Made by a program: the position numbers and the translations under genes
Origin: DASUAS01 sp963750045
GTDB taxonomy: Bacteria > Actinomycetota > Acidimicrobiia > IMCC26256 > DASPTH01
Assembly: GCA_963750045.1 (NCBI GenBank)
Contig: CAVVPD010000006.1
Span: forward strand, 62,001-126,000
DNA: 64,000 nt
Direction of reading: 5' to 3'
Part shown: positions 17,280 to 26,541 of the stretch, piece after piece
Position numbering within the stretch: the stretch's first letter is position 1
Layout: each line of letters starts with the position of its first letter
The notes under the pieces: generated by a model
Told to the model about the DNA's origin: nothing
Databases searched by the model: none
Seen by the model: the letters and a program-made list of their open reading frames with translations, nothing else

Positions 17280-18049
17280 CCCACCTCGATCTCACGAGCC
17301 CCGGCGCGCGCAAGGTGGCCGGCTTCGCTCCCGACCTCCTCCAGAGCACCGAACACCACCTGTGTGGCGGGTGCGGGCACCCGGTCGCGTGGCGCCTGCT
17401 CGTCGAGGTGCTCGACGAGTTGCAACTCGTCGACCGCTCGATCGGCATCGTCGGCCACGGGTGCTACACCCAGATCATCACCACCGCCGACGTCGAGTTC
17501 CTCCAGTGCCTGCACGGGAGGGCGCCCGCCGTCGCCACCGGCGTGAAGCGCATGCTCCCCGATCGCGCCGTCTACACGCTGCAGGGTGATGGCGACATGG
17601 TCTCGGAAGGGCTGGCCGAGGTCCTGCACGCGGCGGCGCGCGGGGAGGCGATCACGTGCCTGATGCTCGACAACGGGGTCTTCGGCGACACCGGCGGGCA
17701 GATGACCGCGGCGACGACCGTCGGGCAGCGCACGAAGACCAGCCTCGCGGGCCGTAGCGCCGACGACCACGGCCATCCCATCGCGGTGGCCGACATCGTC
17801 GCCCGATTCCCGGGAGTCGCATACGTCGCGCGCGGCGCGGTCGACAAACCGAACGCGATCGCCCGGACCCGTCGGTACCTCCGCGAGGCGTTCGCGTCCC
17901 AACTGGCGGGGGAGGGCTTCTCGCTGGTCGAGATCCTCACCATGTGCCCCACCGGATGGGCAGTGCCGACCGACCAGGGCGCGCAGTACCAGCGTGACCA
18001 GATGAATCCCACCTACCCGCTCGGTGAGCTGCGCGCTCGGGCGTCCTGA
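17276..18049 (+). CDS. 2-oxoacid:ferredoxin oxidoreductase, beta subunit
   Basis: This 257-residue beta subunit binds ThDP diphosphate and a [4Fe-4S] cluster. Visible features are HHLCGGCGHP (two Cys at about 30 and 33), the later HGCY cysteine (about 64), and the ThDP motif GDGDMVSEG (about 104) ending in LDNGVFGDTGGQ (about 131). ATG 17276 overlaps the alpha gene. With gamma, delta and alpha it makes a complete four-subunit enzyme. A ligase gene begins two bases after its stop, so acid activation and 2-oxoacid oxidation are probably co-expressed. Confidence 0.9.
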   Translation: MTHLDLTSPGARKVAGFAPDLLQSTEHHLCGGCGHPVAWRLLVEVLDELQLVDRSIGIVGHGCYTQIITTADVEFLQCLHGRAPAVATGVKRMLPDRAVYTLQGDGDMVSEGLAEVLHAAARGEAITCLMLDNGVFGDTGGQMTAATTVGQRTKTSLAGRSADDHGHPIAVADIVARFPGVAYVARGAVDKPNAIARTRRYLREAFASQLAGEGFSLVEILTMCPTGWAVPTDQGAQYQRDQMNPTYPLGELRARAS

Positions 18050-18051
18050 CC

Positions 18052-19530
18052 GTGGACGTCCGGATCCACGACATCCTGGCGCGCCGGGCCGGGCTCACGC
18101 CGCACCGGATCGGGGCGACGCTCGGAGACGATGCGCGCACCTTCGCCGAGCTGGACGCGGGGGCCAATCGGGCCGCTCACCGCCTCGCCGGCGCGGGCGT
18201 GACCGCACACGACCGGGTCGTCTGGTGGGGGCCGACCGCTCTCGACGCGCTCGAGCTCGGGTACGGCACGACCAAGCTGGGCGCGGCGATCGCACCGATC
18301 AACCCGAACTTCACCGAGCCCGAAGCCGCGTCCGCGTTGGAGACGCTGCGACCGCGCCTCGTCGCCGCGCACCCCGGCTTCGAAGCGGTGGCCCGCGCGG
18401 TGGCCGAGCCGCTCGGGCTCTCGGTCCTCGTCACCGAGCCGGGCTGGCGCGACGGCGCGTCCTCTTCGGCGTTGCCGCGTCTCGGGTCAGGCGAGGACAT
18501 CAGCAACGTCTTCCTCACGAGCGGATCGACCGGAGTGTCGAAGGGGGCGATGCTCTCGCACCGCGCCGCGTGGTTGCGCGCCCACCAGCGCGACACCGAA
18601 GGTGGTGCCACCGGCCGCCGCGGCGTCGTGGTCATGTTCGGCCTGTTCCACATGGCCGGATGGTTCATGATCGAGCAGGCCATGGCCGCGGACCGTGCCG
18701 TGCACCTCGTGCACCGGGCCGACCCGCGCGAGCTGCTCGACGCGATCGAACGGTGGCGCGCCGGCGGGCTCTACGCCATTCCCGGGGTCTGGCAGCGCAT
18801 CCTCGACGACGTCGGCTCGTACGACACCTCGTCGCTCTCCGAGGCGCTCACCGGCACCTCGCACGTCGGGATCGACCTGATCGACGGGCTGAAGCGGCGC
18901 TTCCCCGGCTCGTGGACCTCGGTTGCCTACGGATCCACGGAGATCGGACGCGGCGCGGTGCTCCTCGACTCCGACCTCTACAGACACCCCGGCAGCGTCG
19001 GGCAGCCGCCCCCGATGGTGGAGGCCGATCTGGCCGACGACGGTGAGCTCTGGCTCCGGAGCCCGACGATGTTCTCCGGGTACCTCGACCGGCCCGATGC
19101 CACCGCGGAGGCGATCGACGACGACGGATGGTTCCACACCGGCGACCTCGCCACGCGCGACGCGGAGGGGTTCGTCACCATCACCGGCCGGCGTTCGGAG
19201 TCGATCCGTTCGGGCGGTGAGTGGGTCGCGCCGGTGGAGGTCGAGACCGCGATCCTGTCGCATCCGGCGGTGGCGGAGGTCGGCGTCGTCGGCCTTCCCG
19301 ATGCTCGCTGGGGCGAGATCGTCTGCGCGGCGATCGTCCTGGAGCCGGGGGCGACGCTGCCCACCGTCGACGAGCTCCGAGTCCATGTCGCCACGACGCT
19401 CGTGGGGCCCAAGCAGCCGCGCGCGGTGGTGCAGGTCGACGCGCTGCCCCGCACCGACGCCACCGGGCAGATCCGTCGCCGCCGTCTGCGCGACGGCCTC
19501 GTCGCCGACCGCCGCGTCACCACCGCGTAG
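18052..19530 (+). CDS. AMP-dependent acyl-CoA ligase-like protein with altered C-terminal motif
   Basis: This 492-residue protein has the ligase fold with FLTSGSTGVSKGAMLSH (about residue 160), VAYGSTE (about 288), GWFHTGDLAT (about 360) and GRRSESIRSGGEWVAPVE (about 380). The family normally has a catalytic lysine in a G-K motif near the C-terminus (as in AAGKIEKE of the first ligase). Here it reads TDATGQIRRRRLRD, so that lysine is glutamine. It may be impaired in adenylation, use a neighbouring residue, or work mainly in thioester formation. It starts at GTG 18052, two bases after the oxidoreductase beta gene. Confidence 0.85.
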   Translation: MDVRIHDILARRAGLTPHRIGATLGDDARTFAELDAGANRAAHRLAGAGVTAHDRVVWWGPTALDALELGYGTTKLGAAIAPINPNFTEPEAASALETLRPRLVAAHPGFEAVARAVAEPLGLSVLVTEPGWRDGASSSALPRLGSGEDISNVFLTSGSTGVSKGAMLSHRAAWLRAHQRDTEGGATGRRGVVVMFGLFHMAGWFMIEQAMAADRAVHLVHRADPRELLDAIERWRAGGLYAIPGVWQRILDDVGSYDTSSLSEALTGTSHVGIDLIDGLKRRFPGSWTSVAYGSTEIGRGAVLLDSDLYRHPGSVGQPPPMVEADLADDGELWLRSPTMFSGYLDRPDATAEAIDDDGWFHTGDLATRDAEGFVTITGRRSESIRSGGEWVAPVEVETAILSHPAVAEVGVVGLPDARWGEIVCAAIVLEPGATLPTVDELRVHVATTLVGPKQPRAVVQVDALPRTDATGQIRRRRLRDGLVADRRVTTA

Positions 19531-19573
19531 ACGCCGCCGCCCCACGCGGCCGGGGCACGCCGCCGTCGGGTGA

Positions 19574-22009
19574 TCAGCGCCCGAGCGACACCACGTGCGC
19601 GATGTCGGCCGACGATCGGCCGACGTGGATCGTGTACGTCCCCGGGTCGACCCGCCAACCGGGCGTGGAATCCTCGCTGCGAGGGTTGCCCGGATCCCAG
19701 TACGCGAACGCGCGCTCGTCGAGGTCGAGCGTGACGATGGTCTGCTCCCCGGGATCGAGCGTGACCTTGGCGAACGCCTTGAGCTCCCTCGGCGGGCGAA
19801 CCAGGCGTGATGGCTGCGGCGGCCCGACGTAGCACTGGACGACTTCCGATCCGCGCCGACCGCCGGCGTTCGTGACCGCCACCGACACCGTGACGCGGTC
19901 GCCGTCGTCGACGATCTCGGGCTCACCGATCACGAAGGAGGTGTACGAGAGCCCGTGGCCGAACGGGAACCGAGTGGGCAGTTGCCGGGCGTCGTACCAC
20001 CGGTAGCCCACGAGCACGCTCTCGCCGTAGCGGATCTCGCCGTTCTCGCCGGGGAAGTTCCCGAACGACGGGTTGTGCTCCAGCCGCAGCGGGAGCGTGG
20101 TCGGCAGCCGACCACCCGGTTCGGCGTCGCCCAGCACGATGTCGGCGAGCGCGTTCGCCATCTCCTGGCCGCCGAACCAGGCCTGGAGGATCGCGTGGGC
20201 GTCGTCGGCCCACGGCATCGTCACGGGCGCGCCGGTGTTCACCACGACGACCGTGCTCGGGTTCGCGGCGACGACCCGGGCGACGAGGTCGTCCTGCGCC
20301 CCCGGCAGGTCCATGGTCTCGCGATCCCGGCCCTCGGACTCGTAGTCGTCGTTGGTCCCGACCACCACGACCACGGCGTCGGCGGCCTGCGCGGTCGCGA
20401 CCGCACGCTCGACCAGGTCCGGCGGTGACGGTCGGCGCAGCCCGAGCTTCGTCCCCCGCAGGAAGAACCCGCCGTGCTCGGCGAACTCCACGACGACGTC
20501 CACCGTGTCGCCGGCCACGAGATCGACCACGGCCTCGATCTCCGCGCTGCCCATCCCGAAGTAGTCGGTGCCGGGGCCGGGCGGGTCGGACACGCCGTCG
20601 AGCGCCACCGTGCCGTCGACGAGGACGCGCGCCTTCCCGCCGATCTGGATCAGCGTCAGCGTGTGCGGCCCCGTCTCGTCGGGGGTGAAGCGGCCCGCGG
20701 CGCGGAACGAGAAGTCCCCGAGGTCGACGCCGGGTGGTGGGGTGTCGACCAGCAGCAGCCGACCGTCCCTGAACGTCCGGGTGGCGACCGGCGGGAAGGC
20801 GTGCTCGCGACCGGCGAAGAACTCGACCGCGAACCCCGTCTCGATGGGCGGCGCGGTCAGGTCGAAGTCGACCCCTCGGGCGTACCGGACCTCGACGTCG
20901 TCACCGACCTTCGCGCGAAGGGCATCCAAGGGGCTGATGCGGTAGTGCGGCGCCAAGTTCGCCGAACCGCCACCCATCATCTGCGGACGCTGAGCGTTCG
21001 GACCGATGACCGCCACCGAGCGCACCGCCGAGCGGTCCAAGGGGAGCAGCCCGTCGTTCTTCAGCAACACCATCGCGGCGGCCGCTGCCTCGTGGGCGAG
21101 CGCCCGGTGCTCCGGACGGTCGATCGACGTGCTCGTCCGGTGCGGAGGGTCGGCCAACGCACCCACGCGATCGAACACGCTCAGCAGGTGTGTGACCTGG
21201 GCGTCGACCGTCGCCTCGTCGACTTCGCCGGCGCGTACCGCCTCGGCCAGTGCGGAGCCGTAGAAGCTTCCCGGCCCCGGCATCTCGAGATCGACGCCCG
21301 CGGCCGACGATCCCACCGTCGAACCCGCGCTCAACCAGTCGGTGAGCACGAAGCCCTCGAATCCCCATTCGCCGCGGAGGATGTCGCCGAGCAACTCGAC
21401 GTGCTCGGAGCAGAACCGGCCGTTGAGCCGGTTGTACGCGGTCATCACCCCGAGCGTGCCGCCCTCGCGCACCGCCAATTCGAACGGCACGAGATAGATC
21501 TCCCGCAACGCCCGCGGATCGATCACCGAGTCCATGGTCTGGCGCTCGAACTCCGCGTCGTTGCCGGCGAAGTGCTTCACCGTCGTGACGATCCCCTGCG
21601 ACTGCACGCCGCGCACGAACGCGGCGGCGATCTTGCCCGAGAGCAACGGATCTTCCGAGTAGCACTCGAAGTTGCGGCCGGCGATCGGCGAGCGGTGGAT
21701 GTTGACCGTCGGGGCGAGCAGCACGCGGCACGCCTTGGTGTGGGTCTCCTCACCGAGCATGACTCCCACGCGTTCGATCAGCGCGGGGTCCCATGTCGCC
21801 CCCAGCGCGGAACCGCACGGGATGCACACCGCGGTCTCGGCGCCGAGACCGAAGAGCGCGCTGCCGCGTGCGCCGTTCGGGCCGTCGGTCACCTGGACCG
21901 ACGGGATCCCGAGGCGCTCGACGGCGGCGAGGTTCCAGAAGTCGGCGCCGGTCGTCAGCGCGGCCTTCTCGTCGAGGCTCATCGCGCCGATCGCCGCCGC
22001 CCAGTCCAT
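19574..22009 (-). CDS. Glycoside hydrolase family 3 (beta-glucosidase-like) with PA14 domain
   Basis: This complete 811-residue GH3 enzyme has an N-terminal TIM-barrel with VTDGPNGARG (about residue 41), TVKHFAGNDAE (about 142) and the nucleophile aspartate in GFVLTDW (about 222). A sandwich domain (VAVIGPNAQRP, about 330) is interrupted by a PA14-type module at about 390-500. A C-terminal fibronectin-III-like domain ends the protein. There is no signal peptide, so it should act in the cytoplasm on an imported glycoside. Beta-glucosidase is the default call. Among CoA-catabolism genes it may deglycosylate a steroid or terpenoid conjugate (inference). Confidence 0.9.
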   Translation of the reverse strand: MDWAAAIGAMSLDEKAALTTGADFWNLAAVERLGIPSVQVTDGPNGARGSALFGLGAETAVCIPCGSALGATWDPALIERVGVMLGEETHTKACRVLLAPTVNIHRSPIAGRNFECYSEDPLLSGKIAAAFVRGVQSQGIVTTVKHFAGNDAEFERQTMDSVIDPRALREIYLVPFELAVREGGTLGVMTAYNRLNGRFCSEHVELLGDILRGEWGFEGFVLTDWLSAGSTVGSSAAGVDLEMPGPGSFYGSALAEAVRAGEVDEATVDAQVTHLLSVFDRVGALADPPHRTSTSIDRPEHRALAHEAAAAAMVLLKNDGLLPLDRSAVRSVAVIGPNAQRPQMMGGGSANLAPHYRISPLDALRAKVGDDVEVRYARGVDFDLTAPPIETGFAVEFFAGREHAFPPVATRTFRDGRLLLVDTPPPGVDLGDFSFRAAGRFTPDETGPHTLTLIQIGGKARVLVDGTVALDGVSDPPGPGTDYFGMGSAEIEAVVDLVAGDTVDVVVEFAEHGGFFLRGTKLGLRRPSPPDLVERAVATAQAADAVVVVVGTNDDYESEGRDRETMDLPGAQDDLVARVVAANPSTVVVVNTGAPVTMPWADDAHAILQAWFGGQEMANALADIVLGDAEPGGRLPTTLPLRLEHNPSFGNFPGENGEIRYGESVLVGYRWYDARQLPTRFPFGHGLSYTSFVIGEPEIVDDGDRVTVSVAVTNAGGRRGSEVVQCYVGPPQPSRLVRPPRELKAFAKVTLDPGEQTIVTLDLDERAFAYWDPGNPRSEDSTPGWRVDPGTYTIHVGRSSADIAHVVSLGR

Positions 22010-22028
22010 ACGCCCCGCCCGCCGGGCG

Positions 22029-23252
22029 CTACCGGCTGAGGAGTGCGAGGAGGTTGTCGCGCATGATCTTCCTGATGTCGGCTTCGGGGAGCTTCTGGAT
22101 GCTGTCGGCGAAGTCGCCGGGCATGATGTTGCCTTCGGGGTGGGGCCAGTCCGATCCCATGAGGACGCGGTCGACGCCGATGAGCTCGGTGAGGCCGACG
22201 ACGTCTTCCTCGGGGAACGGCGAGATGTAGATGTGTTCCTTGAACACGTCGGAGGGCAGGTCCTGCATGGTTTGACCGAACGCCTCGATCCTGCGTTCGA
22301 GGAGCGAGCCGGCGTGGTCGACCATGTGCAGGGCGTAGGGCGTCCAGGTGCAGCCGAGCTCGATGCTGGCGATCTTGACGTTGGGGAAGCGACCGAAGAG
22401 GTTGCCGAGCACCAGCGCGACGCAGGTTTCGAGGATTCCCCGATCGGAGTTGAACGCCGCGTCCAACGCCGCGTTGTAGCCCTTGTCGGTCTTGGACTGG
22501 CCCCACATCACCTCGAACGCTTCGGTGTACTTGGTGCGTCCGCCGTAGCCGTGGTAGGCGGCGAGGGTGTGGCTCTCGTTCATCAACGACCAGAACCGGT
22601 CCCACGCCGGATCCGCGGGTGAACGACCGTTGGCCGGACCCGGCCGCAACGAGATCGCCTTGACCCCCTTGTCCAGCACGAACTCGAGCTCGGCGGCCGC
22701 CAGCTCCGGATCGAGCATCGGGATGTAGGGCGGCGCGTACAGGCGGTCCTGGTAGGCGTAACCCCAGTCCTCCTCGAGCCAGAGGTTGAACGCGTGGAAC
22801 ACCTTGTAGGCCATCGGCGCGTCGTCGTGCATCAACCCCTCGACGCAGTCCCCCAACGTCGGGAACAACAAACACTTCTCGACGTTCTGCTCGTCGAGCA
22901 TGTCGAGACGCGCGTAGTTCTTGCGGTAGCCGTCGGGGATCTCCTCGAGCTGGCCGTACGCGCCGAACATGTCGGTGAGCGGGATGCCCGTCACTCCCTT
23001 GGTGCGCTCCTGCAGCTCCTTGAGCCGTGCGTGGAAGGCGCCCGGAGTCGCGATCGGGTTGAACGTCGGGTTCGGCACCGCCGTGTTCGCGATGCCGATC
23101 ATCGTCGAGCCGAACACCATGTAGCGGCGCTTGCCTTCACTCACCCAGCGGACGTAGCGCTTCACGTCCTCGTCCGCGTACCGCAGGAACGCATCCTCGG
23201 CCTCGTAGTAGTGGTTGTCGGCATCGACGAACTGGTAGTCCACGACGAGCAC
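22029..23252 (-). CDS. Amidohydrolase family protein (PF04909 type)
   Basis: This 407-residue metal-dependent hydrolase has a TIM-barrel. The metal-binding start is VDADNHYYE (about residue 9), a histidine strand is near AAYHGYGG (about 233), and the terminal metal aspartate is in MGSDWPHPEG (about 366). Such proteins often act as hydrolases or decarboxylases in ring-degradation pathways. GTG 23252 is the first start. It lies 19 bp upstream of the GH3 gene on the same strand. It is one of five relatives in this window. Confidence 0.85.
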   Translation of the reverse strand: MLVVDYQFVDADNHYYEAEDAFLRYADEDVKRYVRWVSEGKRRYMVFGSTMIGIANTAVPNPTFNPIATPGAFHARLKELQERTKGVTGIPLTDMFGAYGQLEEIPDGYRKNYARLDMLDEQNVEKCLLFPTLGDCVEGLMHDDAPMAYKVFHAFNLWLEEDWGYAYQDRLYAPPYIPMLDPELAAAELEFVLDKGVKAISLRPGPANGRSPADPAWDRFWSLMNESHTLAAYHGYGGRTKYTEAFEVMWGQSKTDKGYNAALDAAFNSDRGILETCVALVLGNLFGRFPNVKIASIELGCTWTPYALHMVDHAGSLLERRIEAFGQTMQDLPSDVFKEHIYISPFPEEDVVGLTELIGVDRVLMGSDWPHPEGNIMPGDFADSIQKLPEADIRKIMRDNLLALLSR

Positions 23253-23346
23253 CCCCTGCGGACGGAAACCGCCCTCTCGGCCAGTGGTGGCGAACTTACC
23301 AGCACGCGGTGCGCGGGTGAACTTCCGGCCGCGGCCGGCGGATCGC

Positions 23347-24582
23347 TCAGCTGCGCCGGGTTTGGCTCCACGGCACGCCGTGGTCGGCGCTCGGCTCCCG
23401 GGGGAGCCCGAGGGCGCGCTCGGCGAGGTTGTTGCGTTGCACCTCGTTCGTGCCGCCGCCGATCGAGACGCCGTAGCGGCCCATCACCTCCGCGGCGACC
23501 CAACGACCGACCTCGTCGTCGGCGAGCACGCCCGCCGGCCCCGCGATCGCGGCCGCGAGGTCGCCGGAGACGGCGCGGTTCTCGGCGACGAACAGCTTCA
23601 GGATCGACGGATCGACCGGCGGGCGCTCGCGCCGCCGGACCGCGGTCATGATGCGATCCGCGAGCAGCCCGAGAGCCCGTTCCCGCGTGTAGAAGTCGGC
23701 GAGGCGCTGGCGCACGACCGGATCGCCCGTGTTCCCGAACCGCCGAGCCAGCCGGAGCAGGTTCGAGAAGAGGTCGCTGCCGGAGCCGCCGATCATGGCC
23801 GACTCGTTCGACAACACCGTGCGCGCGGCCGCCCAGCCCCCGTCGATCTCGCCGAGCACGTTGCTCACCGGCACCCGGACGTCCTCGAGGAACACCTCGT
23901 TGAAGTGCGCGGCGCCGGTCGCCTGGACGAGCGGGCGCACCTCGATCCCCGGGCTCGCCATGTCGACCAGGAGGAAGCTGATGCCGTGATGCTTCGGGGC
24001 GTCGGCATTCGTCCGCGCCAGCAGCATGCCGTGGTCACACCACTGCGCGGCCGAGTTCCACACCTTCTGGCCGTTGACCACGAACTCGTCACCGTCGCGC
24101 TCGGCACGGCAGGCGAGGCTGGCGAGATCGGAGCCGGCGCCCGGCTCGCTGAAGAGCTGACACCACGCGTCGTCACCCGAGAGCAACCTCGGGACCAGCT
24201 CGCGCTGCTGCTGCTCCGTGCCGTAGGCCATGAGCGTCGGACCGAGCATGGCGATCGTCGCCCGGACGAATCCCGACGAGGCCTCGTAGCGGGCGGCCTC
24301 CTCCTCGTACACGCGCTCCTGCCAGGCCTCACCGCCCTGGCCGCCGAGCTCCTTCGGGTACGTGAAGCCGGCCATGCCGGCGTCGAAGCGGGTGCGTTGC
24401 CACGCACGGCCCTCCTCGAACGCCCGCCGCGCCGCTTCCGCATCCGTGTGGAAGTTCAACGCCCACGGACTCCCTTCCCGCTTGGGATGCGAGTTGGCGG
24501 CGAGGAACGCCCGCACGTCGGCGCGGAACGCCGCCTGTTCGGGCGTGTCTGACGACTGCGCTTCGTCGATCGTGGTGGTCAC
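23347..24582 (-). CDS. Acyl-CoA dehydrogenase
   Basis: This ACAD of about 411 residues uses GTG 24582 (VTTTIDEAQSSD); a TTG at 24597 extends the frame slightly. Motifs are FTYPKELGGQGGEAWQE (about 70), WCQLFSEPGAGSDLASL (about 130), GQKVWNSAAQWCDHGMLL (about 165) and GGTNEVQRNNLAERALGLP at the C-terminus. It is a single, full-length enzyme and has no small-subunit partner next to it. It diverges from a phosphotransferase-family gene, an arrangement seen in 4-hydroxyacyl-CoA pathways (LvaA/LvaC, ACAD10/11); that link is an inference. Confidence 0.88.
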   Translation of the reverse strand: MTTTIDEAQSSDTPEQAAFRADVRAFLAANSHPKREGSPWALNFHTDAEAARRAFEEGRAWQRTRFDAGMAGFTYPKELGGQGGEAWQERVYEEEAARYEASSGFVRATIAMLGPTLMAYGTEQQQRELVPRLLSGDDAWCQLFSEPGAGSDLASLACRAERDGDEFVVNGQKVWNSAAQWCDHGMLLARTNADAPKHHGISFLLVDMASPGIEVRPLVQATGAAHFNEVFLEDVRVPVSNVLGEIDGGWAAARTVLSNESAMIGGSGSDLFSNLLRLARRFGNTGDPVVRQRLADFYTRERALGLLADRIMTAVRRRERPPVDPSILKLFVAENRAVSGDLAAAIAGPAGVLADDEVGRWVAAEVMGRYGVSIGGGTNEVQRNNLAERALGLPREPSADHGVPWSQTRRS

Positions 24583-24748
24583 CGGGGAACGCTCCAAGCA
24601 TCGTCTTGGCTCGACATCGTGACGGTAGCCCGCTCGTGGTGGCGGCGCGCCCGCTCGGGGCGACCCGTTGGCGCGATTCCGGGGCGCTGGCCAGAATGAC
24701 CCGCCTCACCCCGACTCCCGACTCCCGACCCCCGAAGGACTCCCCGCG

Positions 24749-25777
24749 ATGCCCGGCGACCTCGATCTCGACGACCTGGCCACCCGCGCCACCACCGCGG
24801 CGCAACACTGGGCGCCGGCGTGCGCCATCTCCGACGTCCAACCTCTCACGGGGGGCGCGTCGAGCCTCACCTTCACCGGGCTCGTCACCGGCGGCCCGGT
24901 CGAGAACGAGCGCATCGTGTTGAAGGTGGCGCCGCCGGGGCTGGAGCCCGTGCGCAACCGCGACGTCGCGCGCCAGGCCCGCTTGATGCGGGCGCTCGAC
25001 GGTGCCCCGGGCGTGCGGGTGCCGTCGGTGTACTTCGAGGACGACGGGGACCCTCCCGACGTCCCGCCGTTCCACGCCATGAACGTCGTCGCCGGCGAGT
25101 GCCTGGAGCCCCTGTTGCAGGCGCCATCGCCCGAGGTGATGCCGCTCGTGGCCGACCGCGCCTTCGCCGCGGCCCGGATGCTCGCGGCGCTGCATCGCGT
25201 CGACCCGGACGCCGTCGGGCTCGCCGCCGAGCGGCGGACGTCGCTCGAGGACGAGATCAAGCGGTGGACGCGCGCGTTCGAGACCGTCGACGAGCGTATG
25301 AACGCGCGCTATCTGGAAGCCGAGGAGCTGCTCTTCGCAACCATGCCCCCCGCCCTGCCCGACGCCGTGTGCCACGGCGACTACCGGCTCGGCAACATGC
25401 TGTGCGACGGCGGCGAGGTGCGCGCGCTCATCGACTGGGAGATCTGGTCGTTGTCGGACCCCCGGCTCGACCTGGCGTGGTTCCTCTTCTTCACCCCCGA
25501 GGCGAAGCACCCGATGGCCAGCAACCCCGGGCCGACGGGCATGCCGGCCGCCGACGCGCTGCTCGACGCCTACGTCGCCGAGTCGGGCGCGACGCCGACG
25601 AACCTCGAGTGGTTCCACTGCCTGATCCGCTACAAGGAGGCGGCCGCGACCGCGCTCTTGATCAAGCGGATGTTGAAGGCGAACGGGGGTGAGGCGGAAG
25701 GGAACTGGTCGACCTCGATCCCGTCGCTCACCGCCGAGTGCATCGAGCGGCTGCGGGACTTCACGCCGACGGGCTGA
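24749..25777 (+). CDS. Phosphotransferase family protein (APH/ACAD10-11-kinase-like)
   Basis: This 342-residue protein has the aminoglycoside-phosphotransferase/choline-kinase fold. The catalytic loop is CHGDYRLGNML (His209, Asp211, Asn216) and the metal-binding IDWE follows at about 228-231 (LIDWEIWSLSDPRLDLAWFL). The N-lobe has LTGGASSLTF and IVLKVAPPG, with the ATP-binding lysine. Relatives next to ACADs phosphorylate hydroxyacyl-CoA rather than antibiotics. ATG 24749 is preferred. The gene diverges from an ACAD and converges on the TIM-barrel gene with a 7-bp gap. Confidence 0.85.
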   Translation: MPGDLDLDDLATRATTAAQHWAPACAISDVQPLTGGASSLTFTGLVTGGPVENERIVLKVAPPGLEPVRNRDVARQARLMRALDGAPGVRVPSVYFEDDGDPPDVPPFHAMNVVAGECLEPLLQAPSPEVMPLVADRAFAAARMLAALHRVDPDAVGLAAERRTSLEDEIKRWTRAFETVDERMNARYLEAEELLFATMPPALPDAVCHGDYRLGNMLCDGGEVRALIDWEIWSLSDPRLDLAWFLFFTPEAKHPMASNPGPTGMPAADALLDAYVAESGATPTNLEWFHCLIRYKEAAATALLIKRMLKANGGEAEGNWSTSIPSLTAECIERLRDFTPTG

Positions 25778-25784
25778 AACGAGA

Positions 25785-26447
25785 TCAGGACGTGGCGAGG
25801 AGGGGCCGCACGTGCGCGGCCAGCGCGACCGCGTGCCCGACCGGATCGTCGAGTGGCCAGCCGTAGCTCGGGAGGTCGAAGTACTCGACGCTGAGGAGGC
25901 CGCGGTAGTCGAGACGCCGGAGCTCGGCGATGACGGCGGCGAAGTCGACGTCGCCACCCTCGTCCGGGTGGAGCTGGGGACGCCCCTTCGCCGCTTGCCG
26001 GAGTTGCACGTGGTCGGCGAGGCGGAGGAGCTCCACCGGGTCCTCGCCCCACGTGGCGACGTGGCCCGTGTCGAGGGTGAGCCGCAGCCCGGGGACGGCC
26101 GCGACCATCGCTTCGACCCGTTCGATGCTGTCGGCCGCGGTCCTGGGCCCCGGTTCGAGACGCGCGCCCGGGTGCCGGCGGAACCGCTCGACGGTCTCGT
26201 CGAACCGGTCTTCCCCGCGTCGCTCGGTCGGGGCCATGCAGGTGCAGTCGTCGCGCAGCTCGAACCCGTTGATGCGGTCGCCGATCGGGATCGGCAGCGC
26301 CGCCAGCGCTGCGGCGGAGAGGGCGTCGAGCCCGCCCACGCCCGCGTCGAGGTGGTCGAAGCCGAGGTCGGCGGCTCGGGCACAGGCCTCCTCCACCCCG
26401 ATCGGGCCGAAGGCCACCGCCACGATGCCGACGGTGTGGTTGATCAC
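25785..26447 (-). CDS. Sugar phosphate isomerase/epimerase-like TIM-barrel protein
   Basis: This protein of about 220 residues has the AP-endonuclease-2/xylose-isomerase-like barrel. GTG 26447 is preferred because CAGGGAG lies just upstream; a GTG at 26471 is possible. Visible features are LGFDHLDAGVGG (about residue 29), LRLTLDTGHVATWGEDP (about 128) and LLSVEYFDLPSYGWP (about 187), which supply the usual Glu/Asp/His metal ligands. The reaction (isomerase, epimerase or hydrolase) is not determinable. It diverges from an amidohydrolase gene. Confidence 0.75.
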   Translation of the reverse strand: MINHTVGIVAVAFGPIGVEEACARAADLGFDHLDAGVGGLDALSAAALAALPIPIGDRINGFELRDDCTCMAPTERRGEDRFDETVERFRRHPGARLEPGPRTAADSIERVEAMVAAVPGLRLTLDTGHVATWGEDPVELLRLADHVQLRQAAKGRPQLHPDEGGDVDFAAVIAELRRLDYRGLLSVEYFDLPSYGWPLDDPVGHAVALAAHVRPLLATS

Positions 26448-26541
26448 GGGAGCTCCCTGGGAAGAGGGCACGGCCGGGGAATACGGTGGGCGCTGCGCCG
26501 GGCGTCATGCATCGTGCCCGGCCCGACGCCGAGGAGCAAGC

